Positions 47,663-60,310 are shown, numbered from the stretch's first letter. The stretch is 64,000 bases of DNA from Alopecurus myosuroides (GCA_028641055.1 CM054060.1:238480833-238544832), one strand, 5' to 3'. Notes: generated by a model from the letters alone, not told the origin. Made by a program: numbers and translations.

Positions 47663-49312
47663 TGAAGGGAATATGCCCGAGAGGAAATAATAAAATGGTT
47701 ATTGTCTTATTCCTTGTTTATGATGAAGGTTTATTTCTCATGCTAAAATTGTATTAACCGGAAACGTTGATACATGTCTGCTTAATAAACAAACAATGGT
47801 TCCTAGTAAAGCCTCTTTTTTAACTAGCTCGTTGATTAATAGATGATCAAGGTTTCCTGATCATGAACATTGGATGTTGTTAATAACGGGGTCATGTCAT
47901 TAGAAGAATGATGTGATGAACATATACCCAAAGTGAATATAGCAATGCGATCAAGTCATTAAGTTTACATTGTTATATCAAACATACGAAGTAACTTATT
48001 CCTTATACCATGAGATCATGTCAATCGCTGATACCGGAAGGGTGCTTTGATGTCATCAAACGTCACACCGTAACAAGGTGACTATAAAGGTGTCATTAAG
48101 TATTCGTAAAGTATTAGTTGAGGATCATGGATCAAGAGTGGGATTTGTCCATCCAAATGACGGAGAGATATACTCTGGGCCCTCTCGGTGATATCACATC
48201 GAAACCGCTTGCAAGCACGTGATATGATCACAAGGATGTTATATCACGGGAACGAGAAAAGAGTACTTGTCGGTAACGAGATTGAACAAGGTATGGTTGA
48301 TACCAATGATCGAATCTCGGACAAGTAATATATCGCGAGACAAAGGGAATAGTTCACGACGTTAATGGTTCACACGATCACGAGAATCATTGTTGAATGT
48401 ATAGGAGTCATCACGGATCTCCAGATCCCGTTGTTGATTATTGATCGGAGAGGAGTCTCGATCATGTCTATCTTATTCGCGAACCGTAGGGTGACACACT
48501 TAAGGTTCGATGACGCGTTTGAGAGGATACGGAATATCGAAGAATATTTTGGGCAGCACCGAAATTGTTTCGGGGAAAATTGAAATAGTTCAAGGGGTTT
48601 TTCGTCGAATGGTTGTTAATAGAATTAACAAATGATTTGAGGTGCTATATGCAAATGTTTGTTAATGGAATTAACAAATATAAATAAAGAAATAAAATGT
48701 TTTATTTATTTATTAAAGAAAAACCTTTGGATTTTCTAAGTGGAAAATTAAGGGAGTATGAGTGGGTGTGAGTGTGGCTTCCACTCACATGAAGAGGGAA
48801 TAGGTGGGGGCACCCCATGGCTGGCGGCACCCCCCTCTTGGGCTGCCTCCCCCTCCCCTATAAAAGGAGGGTGAGAGCTCCTCTTCTCCACACACTTGCC
48901 CACTTGCTTTTCCCTCCACCCGCTGCTCCATTCCATTGTCTCCGGCTTGGCGAAGCCCTGACCGTTGGATTCTTCACCACCACCACACCGTCGTGCTGTT
49001 GGAGTTCCGAGGGATCTTCTACTTCCGCCTCCCCGCTGGATTGAGGGAACAGAGGTCGTCATCAACCGTACGTGTGACCGATCACGGAGGCACCGCCAGA
49101 TTGCGGTGCACATCTTCTCGCTATCGGGATCGGTGTGAGTACGACTACGCCAACAACGAGATTTAATCTCGTAACGCTTTGTGTCTTCGAGGGTATGTGT
49201 TCTCCTTAACCCTCTCTTTGCCCATTGCACTTTGTCTCCTAGATTTAGATCTTGGCCTTTCGGGTGTCTCTCCCGTAGGAAATTTTTTGTTTTCTATGCA
49301 ACAACCCCTTCA
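47663..49312 (+). repeat. 3' LTR of the Copia element
   Basis: 1650 bp, uninterrupted, TGAAGGGAATATG...CCCCTTCA. TATA box TATAAAA at 48859-48865 followed by a leader with CCACCACCACACCG. It is preceded by CAAGTGGGAGAC. Confidence 0.93.
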
Positions 49313-49317
49313 GTTTT

Positions 49318-51781
49318 GATGCCCTCGGGTAAAATTTTCCGCAGCGAAATCGTCGGCGCCATCTATTCCCGAAGATCACCGACGCCCGAGCCCCTCCGTC
49401 CACTCTTCTCCGCTGACACCAGATCCTGCAGTGTGCGCCTTATGCACCATCGAGCTCGTCGTGCTGTCCTGCACCCCATGGTCACCTCCGTTGAGTAAGG
49501 AGGTCACGAGACAACCTTCTCAGGTGAGGTCCCGAGCGCAACGCGCCACCGTGACTCCATTTCCGGTGGCCCATGCTAGCCAGGTACAAGCCCTAGCTTT
49601 TGGTCTGTTGGATCTAAATCAACGGTCGCGATTAGATCTACTTACCAAACTGGTACGTGCCAATCACAGAGCGCCACATAAGCGTCCAGTCAGCGCGTCG
49701 ATTTTTTATCCGTCACTCAGCACGGAGCATAACCGGCCCAAGACCATGTGTTATCTGTCGCCCAGTGTAGCGCGTAGCAACCCAACCCTTTTCTGGATTT
49801 TATTCCGGAATTAAATTAAATGGCAGATTTGCAGAAAAGCCGCTCTAACTTCCAACCATTATAACTTTTGATCCACAACTCAAAATTTAGCAAACTTGGA
49901 CTTTTTTAAATCCTCTAGATGTGTCTAATCGTTTGGCACTAGACAAATTTAAATTTAACCATTTAAATGTTGTTCAAGTTCAAATATGCTTGTTTGATGA
50001 ATTTTGACATAATTCAAATTCTACAAATTCAAAAATTGCAAATAAAATATAATTGAAAACCTTAAGATGTGTACTTTCATATCCTCTGTCCCAAAATAAT
50101 TGTTGAACAAATTAATTTTGAATTTAGAATTAATTTGTCTATTTGAGTATTTTTTTGACATTGATTTAATTCTATACATAATTTGAAAATGGTTCCTTAA
50201 CCAAAACTGCTCCATTTGGTAGCCTTGAACCAGAGACATAATTGCCTAAACCAATTGATCATCCTAGAACCATTTCCATGAATACTTGGCCAAATTTTAA
50301 CACATCATGTTAACCTTTGTCTTAGAAAATATTTTGGATATATGGTTCTATGTGATGTGGCTATTTTGGGCCAAGGATAAGTCTTAGTGAGGTTCAAACT
50401 TATACATTTCCAACTAGTGAACCAAAAAATACTAGTACCATTATTTTCTATCTACTTCTCAACTCTCCTATTCTTGCTTCAAGAATTCTTCATGCTAGAA
50501 AAATGGAAATCAAGACTCAAACATAAGAAGGAACTGCATTGTCAACTTGGTGGAAACATGAAGAGATACGAGGAAGATAATTGAAGAAATTGAAGGAAGG
50601 ACTTAGACTCAACAACAACTAGAAGAAACTCAAGGAAGTACAAGTGTGTGAACAAATCAAGGAGAAAACATCTCTTTCTATCTTTTCTTTCTTTTCTATT
50701 TGACTCATAGGTATTTTGTGACCATCCCACTTTGGACCAACTAGTGAGAAATCTATCAGGACCAAGAGAAGAACCACCCAAAGGAACAAGACTACAGTGG
50801 AATCATGGATATGAACTCCAAGCATGTGAAGACTTGGAGAAAATCTATGCAAGTTGAAAAATAACAAGGTGCTTTTGTCCAACCATTGACCTAAATGGAA
50901 AATCCCAAAATTTTATCTTATTTTCTCTATTGTTATGAAGGTAGTTAAATCTATACCTACCCTAACCAAAATGGAAAGGCTAACTTAGACCACTCAAATA
51001 TCTTGATGAAAATAACTAAGAGTTACACTTTGTTATGTGTTACTTTAGTTGAAATAGTGAGATCACCTTGGTGAACTCTTGGAACTTCCTTGAGAAGTAT
51101 GAATAATCGAGTTTGAATCTTTCAAACCCAGGTCTTTACCAACCATAGTCCCTTTTGGTATACCTTAACCTAATCACAATAGTTTCCTTAGCAAACTAAG
51201 TTATTGTGATAGACCCTAGCCTTACCTTGACCCAACTAACATAAACCCTTTTGACTAAGTGTGTTGATTGTTATTCTTTGTTTCCTTGTTGTTTGTGAAA
51301 GTTGTTTATTGTTATTTGTTTGACTTGTTTACATTATACGAAGAGAAACAAACCTGTCGTGAAGAGAGTGTGATTTATTCACAGACCTTCATTGTAAGTG
51401 ACGCATCATAAACTACCTATTATTTCCTATATGCATTAGAACTTTTGAGTAGCATGGATGATAGGAGAATCGTTGGTAAATATTATGCTATGCTATTATA
51501 CCAAGTAGTGTGTAGCCATCCTTATTGCCTTAATAGTGTGGAAAACATTGAACTTAGTAGAATTTCTTAGCTATGCTCATCAAATGTTTTATTTAGATGT
51601 TAAGGATAAAATTACTAAGTTTAATAAACCACCTAGGTGGATTGGTTGTTTTGGTTGTTGAAAGTTGAGTGTATTCTTAGGGGTAAAACCTGAGTTGTTC
51701 ACTTGAGGAATGCCACACGGGAACAAAGGGATTGTGATGTCTTCCAAGTTTAGATAGCTTCCAGTGCATCCTTTAGTCATA
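49318..51781 (+). repeat. E1 right LTR, segment 2
   Basis: Resumes after the Copia with GATGCCCTCGGG. The part from about 49733 aligns with E1's left LTR from 27190. It includes a GC-rich stretch (49320-49560), then AT-rich sequence. It is cut at 51781/51782 by the Helitron and continues at 58555. Confidence 0.8.
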
Positions 51782-51795
51782 CTAGATAACCCGCC

Positions 51796-51809
51796 GCGCC
51801 AAATGGCGC
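51796..51809 (-). other. Helitron 3'-terminal hairpin
   Basis: GCGCCAAATGGCGC, a perfect palindromic stem of 6 bp with a 2-base loop, 10 bases from the terminal CTAG. It is the expected termination hairpin. Confidence 0.85.
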
Positions 51810-53011
51810 AAGGAAGTCCGATTTATTCCGGATTGGTACAAAACGGAAAAAAAAACTTGCAAATTATATTGCAACAGTACGTGACGCCATTTCCTCGGGG
51901 CGCTCATGCCCGGCGACGCGTGGTAACTTGCTCGGTGCGGCAGCTGCGCCTCCCATAGGTGGAGTTTGTGGCGGCCAAAGCCGTTGGCAGCCGTATCGTC
52001 ACCTGGAAACCTCGACATTTTTCGCGGTGAGGGTGGGCGAGAAGGTGGCGGGGAGAAGAAGGCGAGCGAGTGGTTGCAATGTGGGGTTTTATATCGTCAG
52101 AGGGCGGGAGGGGTGGCCACGCGGCGGTGGCACCGCCATAACTCCGCCGCGTTGGGTGATTGGACTATTCGGATGCATGGCGGCTGGACAAACAGGCAGC
52201 GGAGTTGAAACGCACGAGAGACGAGGACGGCGATTATTTGGATCATTGACATGACGGGGTCACGGGCGAGAATTTTTTTTTCGCGCAATTCTCCCTTCCG
52301 CCGGCTCACTGACTACCCCACAATGCGTTGGGTTTGGCCTGGGCCCGTCGAGGCTGACTTCAGTTCAAACCAGCGGTATTTAGGCTGGTGCGACTGGGCG
52401 AAATTATTTGCACTGGCAGAGGAAAAGGACGCTTGAGGGGACAGGTGGAGATTCTCTAAGCTTAAAAGAAGCGCAACCAAGGTTCCCCGAGTACAGGTCA
52501 AAAGGCTGGCCAAATTTTAGTTTAAACTTTGTGTAACATGTGCTATACGAATTCTGTCTAAACATTGCACCCAAACCGGGTTTGAGTTTTGTCCACGATG
52601 GACTATCAAACCTACGAGCATATAAGCACAAATGGTCGACGCCGCGACCATAAAGAGGTTGCTGGCGCCAGCACCAAATGGACAACACTTCACTACAAAC
52701 TCCACGGTATATCCAGATTGAACTTCAGAGTTTAGATAGACAGACAAACACATAAACATATCTCCCAAATTCATACAACATAGATAAATAACACTAAAGC
52801 TGATACACAGCGACATCCCACCTATGTTCATCCATAGCACACAGGTCCATAAATAGCTTACAGATACAACTAAAATCCATGCATAGCTGAAGCTCTAGAT
52901 CATAGCTTATATAACACAACTGACATAATTTGTTCTAGCACACAAATCACATTTGCAATTAACCGCTCACCCAAATCCATTGCATTCAGGACATGTTCCG
53001 TCAACCTTCCC

Positions 53012-53101
53012 CCGCCAAGTGTGAAACCTTTGGATGCGGTTGAGGTCGTAGATCTTCACCCGCCAACTATGAAACCTTTTGGATGCGGCTGAGGTCTTCA
53101 C
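53012..53101 (-). repeat. imperfect tandem duplication inside the Helitron
   Basis: Two adjacent copies of about 42-48 bp (starting CCGCCAAG at 53012 and CCGCCAAC at 53060), sharing TGAAACCTTTGGATGCGG-like text. Confidence 0.6.
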
Positions 53102-53418
53102 CATCGTCAGACAAATACTTCTTTGGAAGGTCCTCGCCCAGCAGATAACCACGGTCGACGAAAATTCTCCATCTACATATTCCCAACCAAAAGACGGTCG
53201 TTTGTTCCTGGCACTCTAAGACCTCTCATCCCTGAAGCAAGAAAAACAAGATATAATCAAAATTGCTAACTCTTAAGGAATAAAAATCAAGAAACAGAAG
53301 TCTAAAAACTCTGGCTGCAAGCCATGAACAAGGAAGAAGCTTCCTAGCTGCACCATTCCATTGCTTAACCGCAACATGACCAAGAAGATCTATTGAATTT
53401 CAATACCTATGCTTAATA

Positions 53419-53499
53419 CTTCCTCCGTTCTAAAATGTAAGCCTTTTTAGCGTGCTAAAACAGTTTTCTAAAAAGGCTTACATTTTGGAACGGAGGGAG
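53419..53499. mobile_element. Stowaway-like MITE, 81 bp
   Basis: Nearly perfect terminal inverted repeats of about 30 bp (CTTCCTCCGTTCTAAAAT... and ATTTTGGAACGGAGGGAG) flanked by TA on both sides (53417-53418, 53500-53501). The CTCCCTCCGT terminus and TA target are characteristic of Stowaway elements. The whole element can fold into one hairpin. Confidence 0.9.
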
Positions 53500-54689
53500 T
53501 ATTATTTACTATGAGTTACTACACACACTTCAACCTTTTTCCATTTTCACCAAAAAAAAAGGCATGCAACTACATATAGAGTATTGAACTACTGCATGAG
53601 ATGAAACAACCAAGAAACAAAAGTCAAAATATCTCAGACATTAACCAAACCGAAGCAATTAAATAAAACCCACACATGTGGTGCTTCCTAAATTTTGATG
53701 TAGACAACGGCACCAAAGGCCCATCGCCTGTCAAGCGACATTGCAAGCAGCAACAACCTAGTCCTCGACCTAGCCCGATGTTGCACCGAAGATCCGGCCG
53801 ACCATGCCCTCACTCCGCCATGGACCTCATTTGACGCCATCTCCTACCAAAGAAAATAGATAGCACATAAACCCACAAGCAAGTCACAGCTTCTGTTAAA
53901 TCTGAAACCCAAGAGGTTACAAAATCACAACAGGTCAAATTTACAGACAAAAAACTATTTCTATGATGAGTCAGGGTAGTTGTAGGTAGTTCAGAAGTGC
54001 ATCTTACCTGAGCTAAAAGTTCCCAGGGGCAGAAAAGCAATGGCAAAGGCAGATGATGAAAGGTCAGCAACACGCATTATCTTCAGGCCTTCTAGATATC
54101 ATCGGTATTTCAATCAAATGTATACTTTTTCTTAAATTATGGACATTTAAAACAGTTCAGTCTTAGCAAAGTAAAGTAACACATAGCAAAAATGCAAGCA
54201 AACGATTTAGATATTGGTTAAAAAACTTAAGTAAGTTTAACAAATATTACCTTGCTTTTTATTAAAAACTCATCGGTATTTAGAACAAACGTGGCTTTTT
54301 TCTTAAATCCTGGACATTTGAACCGATACAAAGTTCAGCCTGAGCATACAATGCAAGTATGTTGAACTTGTAGCTCAATGTAAAGAACTCCTGCTCTTTT
54401 ATACAAGACATAGTAAATAGCAAATTCCGAATAAGATCAAATGTTATCATGGTTATGTCAGTTCTAATATACTCATGTATAGTTCCTTTAAATCTGTATT
54501 GATAATGCCCACAAATACAACCAATCTTGTACCGTTAATGATATGTTTGGCTGATCCATTTGAAAGAAATAGGAAAGACAAGAATTAGAGAGGAGGTCAA
54601 GAGGTAAAACATCTAAACTGAAACAAAAACTCTTATGCCAGGGGGAAAAATAAGTCAGTATTTTTTTAGTATAGATAATTGAGTATCTC

Positions 54690-57600
54690 ACCTGTGCATA
54701 AAAAATCGGTGGGCATCTTCCCCCAGGTCTGCCATTATTTCTAGGAATAGGCATCCCCCACATCCTTTAATTAGGAATAGATATAAGAGTTGTTTTTAAT
54801 AGTACACCGGGAAGAAAAAATAATACCATCATTGTTGAAATATCCCCATGTGTGCATCTCTTGTTGTACATTATGGGTACCAACCACTCCACAACAATCA
54901 TTCCGGACCTGGCCAATACCAAGCATACAAGCCATCAGAAATCAAAACAGATTACGCAATACAAATCGATAGATAGAAGTGCAAGGTAAGATTACCAGTG
55001 CACCCTCAAATCTGTTGTGGAGTCACTTGGAACGTTGCAGAATCATTCAGCACGGGTAGAGAAGCAGCGCTCAAGGGCCCAGAAATGGTGCAACATTGGG
55101 ACGGGCAGGTCCAGCCAGAGACGCCTTCTCCCCTATATCGCATTAATCCGTTTGAATACCCAAAATCAGGACAACATCATCATAGCTAAGAATTAGTATT
55201 TTGTAACCCAAAATCAGGACAACGTCATCATAGCTAAGAATTAGTATTTTGTAATATTTTGGCAAGCAAGAACCAGTGAACCCCAACTCCAACCTTCCCT
55301 AGTGCTTCCTATCTAATTACTCAAACATAGAGATGGTTAAAAACAAAATACCAAGAATTGACCCACTAAGCTAACTAAAAAACCAATTATATTATTAATC
55401 TCTGAAATAATTCAACCTCACAGAGTAATAATAGAAGTACAAACCAAAGTAATTACAAAATCTTGTTTAGTGTCAACCTAATCAACTTAATCGCAAGAAA
55501 TAAACAGAAACAAAAACAGAGAAATTGTAGGGATTAGATGGAGGTTCAAACACCTGTAAAGATGCAGATCAATGCACACAAACTGATGGCCAGAATTCTC
55601 CAGGCCAACGACGACCCCTCTTAGTCTTACCTGCTCCTCAAAGTGAGTTATCAAGCTCATGCTCCTGAAGGATGTTACCCACCAAAAAGTCAATCAACTT
55701 TCTAGTTCTGCTATATGCTAATGGGTATAAGGACAGGAAAAGATTCATATATAGAGATCTACCCGTGAAGAAACAAAGTACAAGCTTTCTACCGTTGTGG
55801 TAATAAATCACCTTATATTAGATGCTGAGGAGTCCATCGAGCGCCCTTTAGCTAGATATATACATTCCTGAATACTCACATGAAGAAAACAAATATGATA
55901 TTGCTGAAAAGATCGGGGCGGCCTTCATTTACTTGTTTGAAACTCTACTGTAGAAGAAGATACAAAAATATTATTTGCAGATAAACAATCTACATGGGAA
56001 AAATAACTACAGTGGTGGAGTGTTACTGACATTCCAAGAAAATTAAATTACCTGCATTATTGGTTTGTAGGGCAATAAGCAAGCATCGATTAGCAAGTAC
56101 ACTCCCAGCCAAAAGGAACATACGGTAAAGCAATCGGGTAGTCCAGGGATAAGATAACCTGCCCCATGTACCAGCCAGAAGCCCAGAACCGCATATTCAA
56201 ATGAAGTACACCCATTGTTGCAATATATTTGGTCGAATAGGTCCACGAACAGCCAAGAAGCATAGCACAAAGAAACATGATAAAAAATCCAAACATCCAA
56301 AGTGAAGTCTCCAACACCGTTGTCCTTGAGCCAATGAAAACCATCTCAATGCATGGGGAGCACATCGATGTTGGTACCAACAATGTTGCCGGCTCGCCGG
56401 CGAGCATCCTCATGTTGCTGCTGGAGCCTGGAGAGAGCAGGTTGTCATCGGTCTGCACCTCGGCGATGATCTCCTCAGCTCGTCGGCCATCATCCTCATG
56501 TCATAATGGAGAGGGAAGGTTGCCGTCAATAAATAAGATACATAATCTATGTAGGCAAATTAACTACATCATTGCAAATTTCTTGGAATAAATAAGCAAT
56601 TGAGAAAAAGCATCCACCAATAAATTGCTCTCAAGGTACAACAACTACTGTTATTAGTTGCTCTCAAACGAATAAACCTCTATTAACTTCTATTGCTTTG
56701 AAGCTACTGCGCAGCTGCTTGAACTTAAAATTTCAGAAGAATGAGGGTATTCCCACTTCACATATACTGCTCCAAAATCTATGAAGATAAATGGTACAAA
56801 TCTAAGAACTGCATACCATAAGCTAACTGGCGTGTGTGAACTTTCCTAAACTTATATCCCAATGAGCACTATCGTGCGTTCCTTTTAACATGCTTCAATT
56901 GACCCAGCTAATAAAAGAAAGAAATCTTTTTTTTTAGGTATATTAGTAATCCATGTCAAGATAAAAAAAGCAAGCTGAGGTATCAACATGTCTCTATTTT
57001 TTCATGGTTTCATTTAAACCATGAAAAAAAACTGCTGCTCTCTCCATACAACATCATATAAAAATGTATGATTCAGAGCTTAGAATTAGCTACCAAAACA
57101 TGCACAGTGAACACACATGGGAACAAATTTGGTATCTAATATATGCCTACATCTTGAATCCCGGTCGCAAACTCGAAATGAGCATGAAGCACTACCAGGA
57201 TGAGCTTTGAACGGAGAACAATAAACGACAATATGGTGCATGTTCATATGTTATAGCAGCTTATCCTAGCTTCATGCCCGGTGGTTCAATCCAAATGAAG
57301 CAGTATTTCCTCTTGGAGGACAATATGGTACACCAAATTCCTAGCTGCAAGAATTTACCCATAAAAACAAAATATCAGGAGCAGCCATCATTTTTAGTGA
57401 AGTGGACCAATCCAAATGAAGCAGTCTATGATCTTTGATGGGCCACCAAGAGGAAATATAAACAGAAGCTTGCTGATGGACAAATAAAATAAAATACCAT
57501 ATATGCAGGCATGCTGAACAGATCAAACAATAGCTTGTTAATCCAATAACCATTTAATCCAACATGAACTTCATCGCTCTAGTTCCGTTCTATATACTGT

Positions 57601-58476
57601 GCGCTTTATAGCCTTGCAAACTGGTGAACCAAGAAAAAAAGCAGAGAGGAGATGAGAGAATCACCTGGCAGATGTGGGATGGCGAAGGCATTGCTACTAC
57701 CGGCGCCTCCGAGGCCGCTGAACTCAGATCGGGGGCGTCCCACGCCATCACTTCATACATCTTGTCCACAGGGAGAGGAAGAGTTGGGCAGAAATTGGAG
57801 TTCGAGGTCGGACAGAGGAATCCGCCGCCGACGGCTGCTGCTCGGCCACTCTGCGCGCCCCCCTCCAACATGGTCATAGCCGCCGCTGACGAGAAGCGGA
57901 GGAGACCGGGCCTCGCCGAGCGCTAGTGGGCGGAGAGGAACACCCCACCGTGCGCGGGGCTGCGCTCCACGAAGGAGCCCGCCGCCGCCCTCGCGGTACA
58001 CAGCCCCAGGCGCCACAAAGGATGCAGCTTAACGGTGGTAGAACTGGCAGGTGGCCGTCAGCGCTAGCACGGGGAGGAGGCGGAGGTGATAGGGACGGCC
58101 AGAGATGGTTGAGGCCGGAGGCGCCGGCGCGCGAGGCGGCGGTGGTTTCCCCCCTTCGACCTGGTCGTCTGCCCCCGGCCCTTCAGCAATGCCAAAAAAA
58201 GGAGGAGGGACGAGGGAGGCCGGCGGTGAGGTCTCCGCGACGAGCCCCTCCACCGGGCGTGGCGCTGGGGGCGGAAGAGTGGTCGCGAGGTGAGAGGACG
58301 AGAGGCGGCTGGGGAGGGCGGAGTAGAGGGCGCGGGGAAAAGGAGGCGCCTAGGGTTTTCACCCTGCTTTTTACCCTCCTCAACGGGTCGACCACACAGT
58401 GCACCTTTTTTCTTGCACTGGACCCACAAGCACGGCCCCAACTGTCATCCAGATGGGTAGAGAGAATATGTGTCAA
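54690..58476 (-). other. candidate captured gene fragments in the Helitron, unidentified
   Basis: The right end is GC-rich and, on the minus strand, has a plant-leader-like AACCCTAGGCGCC (about 58350). Exon-like blocks ending at good splice donors: 57877-57665 (MTMLEGGAQSGRAAAVGG ... SPSHICQ, then GTGATT), about 56458-56052 (hydrophobic, EFAVLGFW-like in one frame, then CAG|GTAATT) and about 54763-54694 (GMPIPRNNGRPGGRCPPIFY AQ, then GTGAGA). The frames do not join obviously and I do not recognise the protein. Gene-fragment capture is common in plant Helitrons, but here it is an inference from composition and splice-like borders. The plus-strand GC-rich frame at 57926-58486 is probably a shadow. 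Confidence 0.3.
55158..55253. repeat. 48-bp tandem duplication in the Helitron
   Basis: Copies 55158-55205 and 55206-55253, nearly identical (ACCCAAAATCAGGACAAC start), with one visible substitution (ACATCATC versus ACGTCATC). Confidence 0.85.
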
Positions 58477-58554
58477 AAATGGTTAAAATCAGCGGAGTGC
58501 GCCTCTCCAAACGCCTATGGAGGCCGGGTTGTGTCTGAGCCTTTATAGGATAGA

Positions 58555-58773
58555 TGTGCTCTGTCTTGACCAACTAAGTTGAATGAACTCACCAGCGCTT
58601 GACAAGCAGATGCAGAAGGTGTAGGTTGGAACGGGTCAAGACGGTCGGTGGTGCAATTTCTTATAAAAGATCTTTTCTCAATCTTCTCCTTTCCTTAATG
58701 CACTTAGGGTGTATAGGATGTTTGGGCTGATTTGAGTCTAAAGGTGAAAGTGCACAAACTCTGCAGAGTCAAC
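58555..58773 (+). repeat. E1 right LTR, segment 3
   Basis: Aligns with 29251-29472 of the left LTR (AGTTGAATGAACTCACCAGC and CAAACTCTGCAGAGTCAAC shared). It is cut at 58774 by the next LTR; the remaining ~0.8 kb of this LTR is not in the window. Confidence 0.8.
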
Positions 58774-60310
58774 TGATGCGCGTGATACCCACGTTCATTG
58801 GGAGACCCCAAGAGGAAGGTATGAAGAGCACGGTAGCAAGTTTCCTTCAGAAAGAAACCAAGGTTGAATCGAACAGTAGAAGGAAGGAGTAACTTCAAAA
58901 GGTTGAAGTAGCTGAGATGGCAGGGAGCACTATCGGTTCAGAAGCAACATGGAACCTACACAACACAATCAAATCACTTTGCCCCAACAAAGCAGTGAGG
59001 TTGTCAATCTCACCCGTTTTGCTGAACACAAAGAGGTTAAATGTATGGTGTGGAAAACAGTAGGAAAACATTATGAGAGCAGTATGAAAGAAGTAGGTGA
59101 TTTATCAATATGAGGAAAAAGGACCGGGGTCCACAGTTCACTAGTGGTGTCTCTCCGTGAAAGATAAATAACATGTGTGGTGAACAAATTTCAGCTGGGC
59201 AATTGACAGAAATGAAGGTTGCACCGTAGTGCATATGCAAGACATAAAGATTATTATGTACATTCATGCGGTCATTACAACAAAATACATAGACCGTTAT
59301 CCAACTATGTCTATGACTAATAATCCACCCTCTGAGTATCATCCAAACAAACGTTGGGTATTAACTTGCAAGCAACAGATAATTGCAGTAAGAAAAGAGT
59401 GTAATGTAAACAACAACATCATCCTTAGACAAAGCATTGTTGTTTTATCCCTAATGGAAACAACACATCCTCCATCCGTTATGTTTCTGTCACTCGAGCA
59501 CAGATGCAAAAGGAGGCATGAACCCACTATCGAGCATAAATACTCCCTCTTGGAGTGACTAGCATCAACTTGCACAGAGCATCTACTAACAACGGAGAGC
59601 ATGCAAGATCATAAATAACATAAGCATGAAGATAACATGACAGATTGATAATCAGAAGACATAGCATTCAACATTCATCATATCCCAGCGAACACAACAT
59701 GTAGCATTATATAAAGATGATCTTGATCCTGTTAGGTAGCTCACGAGATCTAAACATGAGGTACAAAGTGGAGAGAACAACCATCGATCTACTGCTATGT
59801 ACCTGTACTCCAGGGATGGACTACTCACGCATCACTTCGGAGGAGGGCATGGTGGTGTAGACCCCTCCGGTGATTAATTTCCCTCCCAGTAGGGTTCCGG
59901 GGAGAGCTCCAGAACCCTCCTAATTTCGGTCTGACGATGACGGCGGCCTCGGGTGTTTTTCCGGGAGAATAGGAATATATCTAGTGTTTATGCCTCGGGG
60001 GGATTAAATAGGCGAAAGGGCAAAGGCGGTGGAGGCCTCGAGGCCCCACACCACCCCACGACGCGGCCAGGGGACGCGCCGCCCTATGGTATGGGCCCCC
60101 TCAGGCCCCCCTCCGGGTCTCTTCGGGACTCTGTGGAACCTTCGGGAATTCTAAGACTTCTGGGCTTCGAATTTTCAAATTTCGAGAATATTTCAAAAAC
60201 AACTTTTTTGAAACTAAAAACAACAAAAAACGGGGAACTGGCTCTGTGGCATCTTGTCAATAGGTTCGTCCGGAAAATCGATAAAAATGACACAGAAGTG
60301 TGTAGCAAAC
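58774..60310 (-). repeat. Athila/Sabrina-like LTR, truncated at its sense start
   Basis: Starts TGATGCGCGTG on plus and is collinear with 1986-2226 plus 25890-27176, but lacks the last ~75 bp. At about 60310 it meets an inverted LTR. No primer site or coding interior adjoins it. Confidence 0.75.

Larger units (their letters stand above)
34910..49312 (+). mobile_element. Angela/BARE-like Copia retrotransposon (with a LINE inside its 5' LTR)
   Basis: Flanked by GTTTT (34905-34909 and 49313-49317). The 5' LTR 34910-42791 contains a LINE (35148-41370); the 3' LTR is 47663-49312. Primer site TGGTATCAGAGCC at 42793 and polypurine CAAGTGGGAGAC at 47651-47662. LTR ends are TGTAGAG/TGAAGGG...CCCTTCA. 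LTR text such as GAATATGCCCGAGAGG and TTGTATTAACCGGAAAC is typical of Triticeae Angela/BARE elements. LTR difference is about 3% in the ~860 bp I compared. Without the LINE the element is about 8.2 kb, near the usual size. Gag-pol is heavily decayed. Confidence 0.93.
51782..58554 (-). mobile_element. Non-autonomous Helitron, 6.8 kb, minus strand
   Basis: On the minus strand it starts TCTATCCTATAAAGGC (58554) and ends GGGTTATCTAG (51782), inserted between A and T with no target duplication. A perfect 6-bp-stem hairpin (GCGCCA-AA-TGGCGC, 51796-51809) lies 10 bases before the CTAG end, as in Helitrons. The empty site is preserved in E1's left LTR: TTTAGACATA|TGGGCTCT at 29250/29251, against TTTAGTCATA|TGTGCTCT here after removal of the insert. 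No Rep/helicase frame is visible, so it is non-autonomous. It contains GC-rich gene-like sequence at both ends, a MITE and small tandem duplications. Confidence 0.9.
27177..58773 (+). mobile_element. E1: old non-autonomous Gypsy (Tekay/Del-like) element, base layer of the window
   Basis: Left LTR remnant 27177-30785, initiator-Met primer site at 30789, gag remnant, a short 3' interior, polypurine-like AAGGGTGGTAG (33858-33868), then a right LTR beginning TGTAACATCC at 33871. The right LTR is cut by a Copia (34910-49312), a Helitron (51782-58554) and an Athila-like LTR (58774). Corresponding parts of the two LTRs (for example from 27190 and from 49733) align with about 10% differences in the stretch I compared, so this is the oldest layer. 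Reconstructed LTR length is about 4.6 kb. No RT or integrase motif is found between gag and the polypurine tract. Tekay/Del-like assignment rests on the LTR start, primer site and gag. Confidence 0.85.

Noticed and set aside
52967..53152. Minus-strand frame ending CPECNGFG, suggestive of a DnaJ-type zinc finger
   Set aside because: Only one Cys pair is present, at the very end of a short frame within a tandem duplication. Too little for a domain call.
57926..58486. 186-codon plus-strand frame in the Helitron
   Set aside because: Arg/Gly/Ala-rich composition is typical of an open frame in GC-rich DNA. The leader-like signals in this region point to the minus strand.
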